Below, piece after piece: positions 30,966-38,532 of a stretch of DNA of 64,000 nucleotides. Numbering within the stretch: position 1 is the stretch's first letter; each line of letters opens with the position of its first letter. Source of the stretch: an uncultured Clostridia bacterium (GTDB lineage Bacteria; Bacillota; Clostridia; Christensenellales; UBA1242); the NCBI GenBank assembly GCA_944349925.1, contig CALVNT010000008.1:29750-93749 (forward strand), read 5' to 3'. The position numbers and the translations under genes were made by a program. The notes beneath the pieces were generated by a model. That model saw only the letters and a list, made by a program, of their open reading frames with translations. It was not told where the DNA came from and did not search any database.

Positions 30966-31646
30966 CTATCTTGCAAAAATATGACTTCCAATGGTAACAA
31001 CTTGTTCTCTAGACCAAATCCAAGAACTTGTAGCCGTTGCAGGGTTAAAATAATAAATGCAACCATAAGTTGGATCCCAGCCGTTTAAAGCATCTTGCGC
31101 TGCTTTATATGCAGTGCTGTTTGGTGTTAAATTGATTTGACCATCATCAACCGCAGTAAAAGCATAAGGCTGATAAATAACTCCAGCGATAGTGTTTGGG
31201 AAAGACGCACTTTTTACTCTGTTTAATACAACAGCGGCAACTGCAACTTGTCCAGTATAAGGTTCGCCTCTTGCTTCAGCATAAACACATCTAGCAAGCA
31301 AGTCAAGGTCACTAGAAGAAACTGACGAAGTAGAACCAGACAAAGTCATTCCAAGAGCTGCTGCAGTTTTAGGTCCAATAATACCATCAACAGCCAAGCC
31401 ATTTTTACTTTGAAAATATCTTACTGCTTGTTTAGTAAGCGGACCATTGATGCCATCTACCGAACCAGTATAATATCCCCACCTTTTTAGTTTTGTTTGA
31501 GCTGTTCTTAGCTCTGAAGTTGTTATTGCGGCTTCCGTTTGAGCATAGTGATGCTGGGAAAATGAAAAATATGTAAGTCCTGCGCCTGTCAAAGTAAGCA
31601 TAAACACAAATAACAAAGAAAGAGATGCAAAAAGTCTTTTTTTCAT
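30966..31646 (-). CDS. sleB: Spore cortex-lytic enzyme SleB
   Basis: 226 residues. A signal peptide or anchor (about 4-27) is followed by a peptidoglycan-binding domain 1 (LKRWGYYTGSVDGINGPLTKQAVRYFQ to GPKTAAALG, about 50-100) and a cell-wall hydrolase 2 domain (about 115-226) containing ARCVYAEARGEP, with the catalytic glutamate at E124 and a second at E128, GQVAVAAVVLNRV and HIFAR at the end. SleB is a lytic transglycosylase that degrades spore cortex during germination. SD AGGAGG precedes the ATG. It lies between spoIIR and ypeB and is probably expressed in the forespore. Confidence 0.95.
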   Translation of the reverse strand: MKKRLFASLSLLFVFMLTLTGAGLTYFSFSQHHYAQTEAAITTSELRTAQTKLKRWGYYTGSVDGINGPLTKQAVRYFQSKNGLAVDGIIGPKTAAALGMTLSGSTSSVSSSDLDLLARCVYAEARGEPYTGQVAVAAVVLNRVKSASFPNTIAGVIYQPYAFTAVDDGQINLTPNSTAYKAAQDALNGWDPTYGCIYYFNPATATSSWIWSREQVVTIGSHIFAR

Positions 31647-31659
31647 AAATTCCTCCTAA

Positions 31660-32184
31660 TTATGAAATTACACTTTTAATTATCTCCCAAATTTGCGAAA
31701 TATATACAATGTTGTCAGATTTTTTTGTTTGAGTAAAACAAAATGCTGGAAAAACTATACACCACCAGTTATCACCTTGTCCGCTACCTAAATTTAAAAT
31801 TAAAGCATCATAATAACCTTCTTGCAAAGTAATATTTTCATAAGTTCTTGTGGGGAAATATTCATTAGAAATATTTGCTTTGCTAGAATATGTAAAGCCA
31901 TTTTCTTGCAATGTTTTATTTGCGACTGATTCAATTAAACTAAAGTTGCTTGCGACAACTTCTTTTGCCTCATCAAAGCTCGTTATTTCGCTAAGTAATG
32001 GTATTAAAGCTTCTACAATATTATCTTTTACTTTATATTTGACATTTTGATCTTCGACAGAATTCGAATTAGCTCTTATATGTATTCTAAGATATTGTAC
32101 ATCTTCAGTTGTACTATTAAGACCGCAAAAGCATAATATTAAAAAAGTCACAATGACAGAAACTGCAACTAATATGTATTTCAT
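31660..32184 (-). CDS. spoIIR: Stage II sporulation protein R (SpoIIR)
   Basis: 174 residues. An N-terminal secretion segment (ILVAVSVIVTFLILCFCGL, about 4-22) is followed by the SpoIIR hallmark LRIHIRANSNSVEDQNVKYKVKDNIVEAL and, near the end, LNLGSGQGDNWWCIVFPAFCF. SpoIIR is made in the forespore, secreted into the intermembrane space, and activates SpoIIGA (6498-7304) to process pro-SigmaE. The gene begins a cluster with sleB 13 nt downstream. No sigma-F-type promoter stands out upstream. It is slightly shorter than the Bacillus protein. Confidence 0.93.
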   Translation of the reverse strand: MKYILVAVSVIVTFLILCFCGLNSTTEDVQYLRIHIRANSNSVEDQNVKYKVKDNIVEALIPLLSEITSFDEAKEVVASNFSLIESVANKTLQENGFTYSSKANISNEYFPTRTYENITLQEGYYDALILNLGSGQGDNWWCIVFPAFCFTQTKKSDNIVYISQIWEIIKSVIS

Positions 32185-32262
32185 CTTTATAACCTCGCTT
32201 TAATTATTGCAAGAAAATAGTAAATAAAAAGGAAAAGAAGTGCAAAAAAACACTAAAAAAAT

Positions 32263-32298
32263 AAAAAAAGTGCAAATTAAGATTTTTACACTTTTTTT
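32263..32298 (-). terminator. Intrinsic terminator after the SPOCS/LysM gene
   Basis: AAAAAAAGTG and CACTTTTTTT form an A/T-rich stem, with partial extension inward, followed on the minus strand by a T-rich tract. Confidence 0.7.
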
Positions 32299-32320
32299 GT
32301 TTTAGAGAGTATTTTAAATT

Positions 32321-33832
32321 TTAACCTTTTTTATAATATAAAACAATCGAGGTATCTTGTTCAAGTGGGAAAATAACATCAGGATTTTGAGCCGACACTT
32401 GTTCAACAGGCACGTGTGTAGATTTGGCAATATCCCAAGCACTTTGACCAGACATTGCAAAAATCACTTCCATTGCGTAATCGCGTTCTGATAAAGGTTC
32501 TGAAATGTTTGCCTGTGAAATAACTGCCGAAACATTATCATAACTACAATTTATTGTGACTTTTACTTTTGAATCATAATACAAGTCTCTTCCTTTCTTT
32601 ACGACAACATCTACATCGCTTACAATAGCACTAGCAATCAAAACGCCATCACATTCACAATCAAACTTGTCTGAAAAACTAAAAGGCACATCAACTTGAA
32701 CACTATTAAGAGAATTTGTATCGTCATTTAAATACACAACATTTGTTTTTGCGATACCTTCAATATAGACCTGCCCGTCCTGAAGATAAACGTTGGTTAG
32801 ATTAACCCCATTTCCGCTAGCAAACAAAACTTTGTCAACTCTTGGTGCGTCTTCTTCTAAGGTTAAACTACCTTCAATTTTATCTTCAATATTAACAGCA
32901 GGACAAACAACTGTATTTTCAAAAGATTCAGTTGTTAAAGCTATTTCATTTTTTGTGCTATATAGATCATTGATAACAGTTATCAGTTCATTTTTAAAGA
33001 CTTTTACATTAGCACATACAGGAACTTTGATATTAAGTTTTTGACCATTATCTTCATTTTCTATTGAAGTTGTAACATCTTTTTCTTTTACAGATAAATA
33101 AGCTTCGCAAATATAATCTTTTTCAACTCCATCAATTTCAATTTCTTGCTTAAAAGATTCATTTATATAAAAACTATCAAATTTGTCTTCTTCAGTCAAA
33201 TATAAAACTCTTGTAAGGACATCACCTTGTAATGATACAAATCCTGTTCCGCTTTCAACACTTTTAAGCATAACTTGACTTTCGGTTGTTAAAACTTTTT
33301 TGATGTTTTCTCGTAGTACTGTTTCACTTTCGACATCAAAAATTCCCTTTTTAGAGCCGACAAATTTTACGACTTCTATTTCTTCATTTTTGCAACACAC
33401 TTCTTCATCGTTAGACCCAATAGAAGAAATTTCATTTTGACCAAGGCAAAGACCAGATTGATTTAAATTTACAACAATCCTTAAGCTATCCCCTGAAATA
33501 CTTTCTATTGAATAATCGACGACTTTTAAAATGATTATAGGTTCTTGCCCCGTCAAAATATCACTGCTTTCAAACTTTGATGAAAAATTGCAACTGTGAC
33601 AAGTTGAATTTATTTCACCTTCAGGCGTAATAAAAATGATTTTTAAATCTACTATTCCAGAATAGTTCAAAACACCATTCAGTGTTTCACTGGACTCGTC
33701 GTAGGCTTTAACCCCTATTGATAAAATTTTGTCAACTTCACAGCCAAGCGAAACATTACATTCAACTGAAAAATCGCTTGTTGGAAGCTTTATCTTCTTT
33801 GCGACTGAAAATTTGTTACTTTCAAATGCCAT
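32321..33832 (-). CDS. SPOCS (DUF3794) and LysM domain spore-envelope protein, SipL-like
   Basis: 503 residues from the ATG at 33832, which has a GGAGGG SD; a TTG four codons earlier is rejected. The protein has SPOCS-type beta domains: an N-terminal unit (about 25-150), a second (about 170-300, KVLTTESQVMLKSVESGTGFVSLQGDVLTRVLYL) and a third (about 330-440, NVYLQDGQVYIEGIAKTNVVYLND). It ends in a LysM domain (MSGQSAWDIAKSTHVPVEQVSAQNP to IVLYYKKG). This is the layout of Clostridioides difficile SipL, which joins SpoIVA to the forespore surface in coat assembly. No signal peptide is present, as expected for a mother-cell protein. It is divergent from veg. Confidence 0.85.
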   Translation of the reverse strand: MAFESNKFSVAKKIKLPTSDFSVECNVSLGCEVDKILSIGVKAYDESSETLNGVLNYSGIVDLKIIFITPEGEINSTCHSCNFSSKFESSDILTGQEPIIILKVVDYSIESISGDSLRIVVNLNQSGLCLGQNEISSIGSNDEEVCCKNEEIEVVKFVGSKKGIFDVESETVLRENIKKVLTTESQVMLKSVESGTGFVSLQGDVLTRVLYLTEEDKFDSFYINESFKQEIEIDGVEKDYICEAYLSVKEKDVTTSIENEDNGQKLNIKVPVCANVKVFKNELITVINDLYSTKNEIALTTESFENTVVCPAVNIEDKIEGSLTLEEDAPRVDKVLFASGNGVNLTNVYLQDGQVYIEGIAKTNVVYLNDDTNSLNSVQVDVPFSFSDKFDCECDGVLIASAIVSDVDVVVKKGRDLYYDSKVKVTINCSYDNVSAVISQANISEPLSERDYAMEVIFAMSGQSAWDIAKSTHVPVEQVSAQNPDVIFPLEQDTSIVLYYKKG

Positions 33833-33942
33833 TTTACCCTCCAAAACATTTTACGAGATATATTTACGAGGCAAATATTTTTTTTATGACAAAAATGTTT
33901 GAAAATAATAAAAAGAGGCAAAAATTACAAAAAGGAGATAAT

Positions 33943-34173
33943 ATGCGAAGAATAACAATGAGTTTAGAAGAAGCAAAACTAAAAATACTCGCTTTAAAGG
34001 GAAGCCAAGTCGAGATGAATGTCAATAGAGGTCGAAAAAAAATAGAGGCAGTAAGTGGGATAATTCGAGATGTATATCCTAGCGTATTTACTGTTGAAAC
34101 AAATATGGACAAAATTCAAACATTTTCATATTATGATGTTTTGTGCGGAAACATCAAAATATTAGATAATTAA
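33943..34173 (+). CDS. veg: Veg family protein
   Basis: 76 residues from the ATG at 33943 with an AAAGGAGA SD. The open frame extends much further upstream (to 33718), but that part lies inside the divergent SPOCS gene. The sequence MSLEEAKLKILALKGSQVEMNVNRGRKKIEAVSGIIRDVYPSVFTVE is the Veg/DUF1021 domain, an SH3-like beta barrel. Veg is abundant in Bacillus subtilis, where it has been linked to biofilm gene control and spore germination. The length matches the family. Confidence 0.92.
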   Translation: MRRITMSLEEAKLKILALKGSQVEMNVNRGRKKIEAVSGIIRDVYPSVFTVETNMDKIQTFSYYDVLCGNIKILDN

Positions 34174-34262
34174 ACATATAAAAAATATTTTTATTTAAAA
34201 TCATCAATTTTTTGTTTTTAAAAGAAATGACTAATCGTTAAAATTTTTAACAATTTAAGATA

Positions 34263-34337
34263 TTTTTGACAATTTGTTGGAATTTTTCATATTTTAAACT
34301 TGTTTTTAACGATCTGTTGAATTTTTCATATTGTAAA
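34263..34337. repeat. Two imperfect ~36-bp direct repeats
   Basis: Units at about 34263-34298 and 34303-34337 share the core GTTG(G)AATTTTTCATATT followed by TAAA, and begin TTTTTGACA or TTTTTAACG. They lie in the 190-nt gap between veg and the PPDK terminator; no gene is present there. Confidence 0.6.
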
Positions 34338-34365
34338 GAAATTTTTAAAGTTTTTATATAGTTAT

Positions 34366-34432
34366 AAATAAAAAAGCACACAAATCAAAGTGTGACTTAA
34401 AATTTTTTAAGTGCACTTTTTGTGTACTTTTT
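34366..34432 (-). terminator. Intrinsic terminator after ppdK
   Basis: A long composite hairpin: AAAAAGCACACAAA (34371-34384) pairs with TTTGTGTACTTTTT (34419-34432) with one mismatch, and the interior can pair further (ACTTAAAA/TTTTAAGT). TTTTTTATTT follows on the minus strand. Confidence 0.8.
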
Positions 34433-34440
34433 TTTATTTA

Positions 34441-37071
34441 TTATTTCTTTCTAGGATTTTTTATATTTGCTTGCGCTGCAGCAAGTCTTGCAATAGGCAC
34501 TCTATATGGAGAGCAAGAAACATAAGTCAATCCTGCATTGTGGCAGAATTCAATTGAAGATGGGTCTCCGCCATGTTCGCCACAAATTCCAAGTTTAATT
34601 TCAGGTCTTGTTTCTTTACCAAGATCAGCAGCCATTTTAACAAGTTTTCCTACACCATTTTGATCAAGTCTTGCAAATGGATCGCTTTCAAAAATCTTTT
34701 TAGCATAATAAACATCTAAGAATTTACCAGCATCATCTCTTGAGAAACCGTAAGTCATTTGTGTAAGGTCATTTGTACCAAAAGAGAAGAATTCTGCATA
34801 TTTAGCGATTTCATCAGCAGTTAAAGCGGCACGAGGAATTTCAATCATTGTACCAATCTTATAAGTAAGTTTAACACCTTTTTTAGCAATAATTTCATCA
34901 GCTTTATTAGCTACTATATCACGAACATATTTAAATTCTTTCCAATCGCAAGTAAGAGGAATCATAATTTCAGGAACAATGTTGTATCCTTTTTCTTTAT
35001 TTACTTCAATAGCAGCTTCAATAACAGCCTGTGTTTGCATCTGGGCAATTTCAGGATAAGTTACCGCAAGTCTAAGACCTCTATGTCCCATCATTGGGTT
35101 AAATTCATGAAGGTCAGCAACAGTTGCTTTTAGTTTATCGAATGAAATACCCATTTCTTTTGCTAAATCGCGAATTTCACTATCTTCATGAGGTAAAAAT
35201 TCATGAAGAGGTGGATCCAAGAAACGAATAGTAACAGGATATCCGCCCATAGATTTATAAATGCCTTTAAAGTCTTTCTTTTGCATTGGCAATAATTTAG
35301 CAAGAGCCTTCTTTCTTTCTTCAGTTGTAGAAGAAACTATCATTTCTCTGACCGCAGGAATTCTGTCAGCTTCAAAGAACATATGTTCTGTTCTGCAAAG
35401 TCCAACACCTTGTGCACCAAAATTGAAAGCATTTTTAGCATCGGCAGGGTTGTCAGCATTAGTTCTTACTTCAAGAACACGGTATTTATCAGCCCATTGC
35501 ATAATAGTTGCAAATTCACCAGAAATTGTAGCAGGTTCAGTTTTAACTTCTCCGTCATAAATCTTACCAGTTGAACCATCAAAAGATATAACATCACCCT
35601 CTTTGTAAGTTTTTCCACCAAGAGTGAAAGATTTTTCATCAGAAGCAAACTTGATTGCAGAGCAACCAGCAACACAAGCAGTACCCATACCACGAGCAAC
35701 AACTGCAGCGTGAGAAGTCATTCCTCCACGGGCAGTCAAAACACCTTGACTTGCAGCCATACCTTCAATATCTTCAGGTGAGGTTTCAAGACGAACCAAA
35801 ACGACCTTTTCTTTCTTTTCTGCCATTTCCTTTGCTTTTTCAGCAGTAAAGCAAATTTTTCCACAAGCCGCCCCAGGAGAAGCAGGCAAAGCTTGTCCAA
35901 TGACAACAGCTTTTTTCAAAGATGAGTTGTCAAATTGTGGGTGCAATAAAGCATCAAGTTGTTTAGGGTCAATCATCATAACTGCTTCTTTTTCAGTTAT
36001 CATGCCTTCATTTACAAGGTCAACAGCAATTTTCAACGCAGCTTTTGCAGTTCTTTTTCCGTTTCTTGTTTGAAGCATATAAAGTTTACCATTTTCAATA
36101 GTAAATTCCATATCTTGCATATCTTTATTATGTTTTTCAAGTTTCTTTGCAATAGTTGCAAATTGTTTGTAAACTTCAGGGTTTTGTTTTTCAAGCTCAG
36201 CAATAGGCATTGGAGTTCTAATACCAGCAACAACATCTTCGCCTTGAGCATTCATCAAATATTCACCATAAAGTTTGTTTTCACCGGTAGCAGGGTTACG
36301 AGAGAAAGCAACACCTGTACCAGAAGTATCACCCATATTACCAAAAACCATAGATTGAACATTTACAGCAGTTCCCCATTCATAAGGAATGTCATGCATT
36401 CTTCTATAAACATTTGCTCTATCGTTATCCCAAGAGCGGAATACAGCTTTGATAGCCTCAATAAGTTGAACCTGTGGATCTTGAGGGAATTCTTCGCCTT
36501 GAGATTTTTTATAAAGGTCTTTAAACATTTTAATAATTTCTTTTAAATCATCACTTGTCAAATCTTTATCAAATTTAACACCTTTTTTATCTTTTACTTT
36601 GTCAAGAATTTTTTCATATTTAGATTTCTCTTGTTGCATAACAACATCACTAAACATTTGAATAAATCTTCTATAGCAGTCGTAAGCGAAACGAGGATTT
36701 CCTGTGTTATTAGCCATAGCTTCAACAGAAACATCATTAAGACCAAGGTTTAAAATAGTATCCATCATACCCGGCATAGAAACTCTAGCACCAGAGCGAA
36801 CAGAAACTAAAAGTGGATTTTTTGGATCGCCAAACTTTTTGCCAGTGATTTTTTCAAGTTCACTAAGTTTAGATTTAATTTGTTTTAAAATATCATTGTT
36901 GATTTTTCTTCCATCTTGATAGTATTGGGTGCAGGCTTCAGTAGTTACTGTAAAACCTTGAGGAACAGGCATACCAAGATTGGTCATTTCGGCAAGGTTA
37001 GCCCCTTTGCCACCAAATAAAGCTTTGTTTTTTCCATCAGCTTCTTTAAACAAGTAAACAAATTTTTTCAT
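34441..37071 (-). CDS. ppdK: Pyruvate, phosphate dikinase
   Basis: 876 residues from the ATG at 37071 (MKKFVYLFKEADGKNKALFGGKGANLAEM), preceded by AAAGGAG; an open extension of 59 codons upstream is a hydrophobic, non-family sequence and is not coding. Order: ATP-grasp nucleotide domain (about 1-340, with GDTSGTGVAFSRNPATGE), swivelling phosphohistidine domain with GGMTSHAAVVARGMG and catalytic His454, and C-terminal PEP/pyruvate TIM barrel (RTEHMFF, GTNDLTQMTYGFSRDD, GICGEHGGDP). It interconverts pyruvate, ATP and phosphate with PEP, AMP and PPi; in fermenting Clostridia it often serves glycolysis using pyrophosphate. Length equals the family norm. Confidence 0.97.
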   Translation of the reverse strand: MKKFVYLFKEADGKNKALFGGKGANLAEMTNLGMPVPQGFTVTTEACTQYYQDGRKINNDILKQIKSKLSELEKITGKKFGDPKNPLLVSVRSGARVSMPGMMDTILNLGLNDVSVEAMANNTGNPRFAYDCYRRFIQMFSDVVMQQEKSKYEKILDKVKDKKGVKFDKDLTSDDLKEIIKMFKDLYKKSQGEEFPQDPQVQLIEAIKAVFRSWDNDRANVYRRMHDIPYEWGTAVNVQSMVFGNMGDTSGTGVAFSRNPATGENKLYGEYLMNAQGEDVVAGIRTPMPIAELEKQNPEVYKQFATIAKKLEKHNKDMQDMEFTIENGKLYMLQTRNGKRTAKAALKIAVDLVNEGMITEKEAVMMIDPKQLDALLHPQFDNSSLKKAVVIGQALPASPGAACGKICFTAEKAKEMAEKKEKVVLVRLETSPEDIEGMAASQGVLTARGGMTSHAAVVARGMGTACVAGCSAIKFASDEKSFTLGGKTYKEGDVISFDGSTGKIYDGEVKTEPATISGEFATIMQWADKYRVLEVRTNADNPADAKNAFNFGAQGVGLCRTEHMFFEADRIPAVREMIVSSTTEERKKALAKLLPMQKKDFKGIYKSMGGYPVTIRFLDPPLHEFLPHEDSEIRDLAKEMGISFDKLKATVADLHEFNPMMGHRGLRLAVTYPEIAQMQTQAVIEAAIEVNKEKGYNIVPEIMIPLTCDWKEFKYVRDIVANKADEIIAKKGVKLTYKIGTMIEIPRAALTADEIAKYAEFFSFGTNDLTQMTYGFSRDDAGKFLDVYYAKKIFESDPFARLDQNGVGKLVKMAADLGKETRPEIKLGICGEHGGDPSSIEFCHNAGLTYVSCSPYRVPIARLAAAQANIKNPRKK

Positions 37072-37117
37072 AAAAACATTTTCTCCTTTTTTGACAAGAA
37101 CAATTATAAACAAAAAG

Positions 37118-37149
37118 AAAAAAATAGGCAAATAAAATAAGCCTATTTT
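37118..37149 (-). terminator. Intrinsic terminator after the frameshifted membrane-protein copy
   Basis: AAAATAGGC (37121-37129) pairs with GCCTATTTT (37141-37149). The core AAAAAAATAGGC/GCCTATTTT is the same as in the terminator at 37561-37595, supporting a gene-plus-terminator duplication. Confidence 0.7.
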
Positions 37150-37172
37150 ATGAACAATAATGTTATATTTTT

Positions 37173-37398
37173 TCACATTTGAAATAAAAAGGAAAATAAA
37201 CAAGCAATAAGGCCAATTACTATTAAACCCAATAAAGTGCCCACCCAACCACGGATAAAAGTTTTTCTTTCATATGTATTATAAGGGTATAACAACAACC
37301 CTATTATTAAACCTAAAATTCCACAAAAAAAACAAAAGGACTCCTACCCAAGTTTTTGATTTTTTATTTTGTACATTAAAATTATTAAAGTTTTCCAT
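37173..37398 (-). pseudogene. Frameshifted paralogue of the 82-residue membrane protein
   Basis: From the ATG at 37398 the minus strand gives MENFNNFNVQNKKSKTWVGVLL and then loses the frame at a run of eight Ts (complement of 37325-37332). If that run were seven Ts the frame would continue through GLIIGLLLYP, YERKTFIRGW and a second membrane helix to TGA at 37173, parallel to the intact 82-residue protein. The +1 run is either a real inactivating or phase-variable frameshift or a homopolymer sequencing error. Confidence 0.8.
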
Positions 37399-37560
37399 AT
37401 ACTTTTTCCCTACGATAATATTATATTTATAAGGATTAAAAAGTTAATATAAATTATTTATTAAATATTTTTGTTAAACTATAAATTTAAATATAATATT
37501 TATATAAAGATTTTTTATTTTAAAATATAACATTTACAAAATAATTTTTAATTTCCTTAG

Positions 37561-37595
37561 AAAAAAATAGGCTTATTTTTTTTGCCTATTTTTTT
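37561..37595 (-). terminator. Intrinsic terminator after the 82-residue membrane-protein gene
   Basis: A 12-bp perfect stem AAAAAAATAGGC/GCCTATTTTTTT with an 11-nt loop, 17 nt after the stop codon on the minus strand. The stem core matches the terminator at 37118-37149. Confidence 0.8.
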
Positions 37596-37611
37596 AAGCT
37601 ATATTTTTTTA

Positions 37612-37860
37612 CTATAATGCAGCTAAAATAGCAACATAGTAAATTATTCCGATCAATAATCCAACTCCAAGACAAACAAAGAAAGTTATAAGCCAACCTT
37701 TGATAAAAGTTTTTCTTTCATATGAGCCGTCTTTGTAAAGTAACAAACCAATAATTAACCCAATTAGACCTGTAAATAATTCTAGCAATACGCCTAGCCA
37801 AGCCTTTGATGTGGGATTTGGATTTTGGTACTGTTGATCATTTTGTTTAAATTCTTCCAT
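37612..37860 (-). CDS. Small two-helix membrane protein
   Basis: 82 residues with a polar, Asn/Gln-rich N-terminus (MEEFKQNDQQYQNPNPTSK), two membrane helices (about 21-42 and 54-78) and the cytoplasmic or loop motif YKDGSYERKTFIKGW between them. SD AGGGGAG precedes the ATG. The same architecture and the ERKTFI(K/R)GW motif recur in the frameshifted copy at 37173-37398. The function is unknown; small proteins of this layout resemble TM2/DUF4190-like families in form only. Confidence 0.7.
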   Translation of the reverse strand: MEEFKQNDQQYQNPNPTSKAWLGVLLELFTGLIGLIIGLLLYKDGSYERKTFIKGWLITFFVCLGVGLLIGIIYYVAILAAL

Positions 37861-37958
37861 ACTTCTCCCCTTTTGAGTAATTTAACATAAAAAGGATTCT
37901 TATGTCAAGTTTTGTTTTATAATATAACAGAAAATTTAATTTAAATTTAAAATAACAA

Positions 37959-38525
37959 TTAAAATGCCGAACGAATTTCTGATATTACAACATAATCTTT
38001 TTTAGGTCCAATTTTTTTATCATAAACGATAAACTCTACGATTAGGTCATAGAGTTCATATTTGTTTATATAATCCATAAGTTTGCTAAAACCGGAAATT
38101 TCCCAAATTTTTTCATCATCAAGAGAAACATGGAGATTGTATTTAGGATTTTCATAAACATTTCGATTTGTGCCATCTTCATCATCACGAGCTACAAGGT
38201 CGACCATTTCTATATAACTTTTAGAAACTTTAACATCACCTACTAAAACGATATGACTTTTGTATTGATTATAAGACACGCCAACAGTAACACTTTTATC
38301 AAAATTGTGAAGCAGATTTTTTGCCTCCTCAAAGGAGGAGACGAAGAAAAATTCTCCGTCTGCTTTATCAGTATTTCGAAGCACATATTCCTTAGCACCA
38401 TACTTATCGAAAAAGTTTTTAATGCCATCTAAATTACTGGCCTCAAAAATATCTAAAGGGAAATAATTTAGTCCTAGCGTTTTCATAGTCTCCACCGCAT
38501 CTTTCTTATCTTCTATTATAATCAT
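37959..38525 (-). CDS. Hypothetical 188-residue cytoplasmic protein
   Basis: The start lies 7 nt after the stop of the giant lipoprotein gene, with an AAGG-type SD, so it is probably cotranscribed and may be translationally coupled. The product has no signal peptide or membrane segment. Segments such as YGAKEYVLRNTDKADGEFFFVSSFEEAKNLL, KSHIVLVGDVKVSKSYIEMVDLVARDDEDGT and EISGFSKLMDYINKYELYDLIVEFIVYDKKIGPKKDYVVISEIRSAF suggest a mixed alpha/beta fold. I do not recognise the family. There is no obvious reason for a cytoplasmic protein to travel with a surface lipoprotein, which makes the pair worth testing. Confidence 0.7.
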   Translation of the reverse strand: MIIIEDKKDAVETMKTLGLNYFPLDIFEASNLDGIKNFFDKYGAKEYVLRNTDKADGEFFFVSSFEEAKNLLHNFDKSVTVGVSYNQYKSHIVLVGDVKVSKSYIEMVDLVARDDEDGTNRNVYENPKYNLHVSLDDEKIWEISGFSKLMDYINKYELYDLIVEFIVYDKKIGPKKDYVVISEIRSAF

Positions 38526-38532
38526 ATCTTTT

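Noticed and set aside
33718-33942. Upstream extension of the veg frame
   Set aside because: It lies inside the divergent SPOCS/LysM gene; the ATG at 33943 with AAAGGAGA gives a full-length Veg.
34199-34345. Possible small RNA or promoter in the veg-ppdK gap
   Set aside because: TTGACA-like hexamers occur in the imperfect repeats, but spacing to a -10 is poor and no gene or stable structure follows before the terminator.
37072-37248. 59-codon N-terminal extension of pyruvate phosphate dikinase
   Set aside because: It is hydrophobic, unlike any PPDK, and the ATG at 37071 has a good SD and gives the normal family start.
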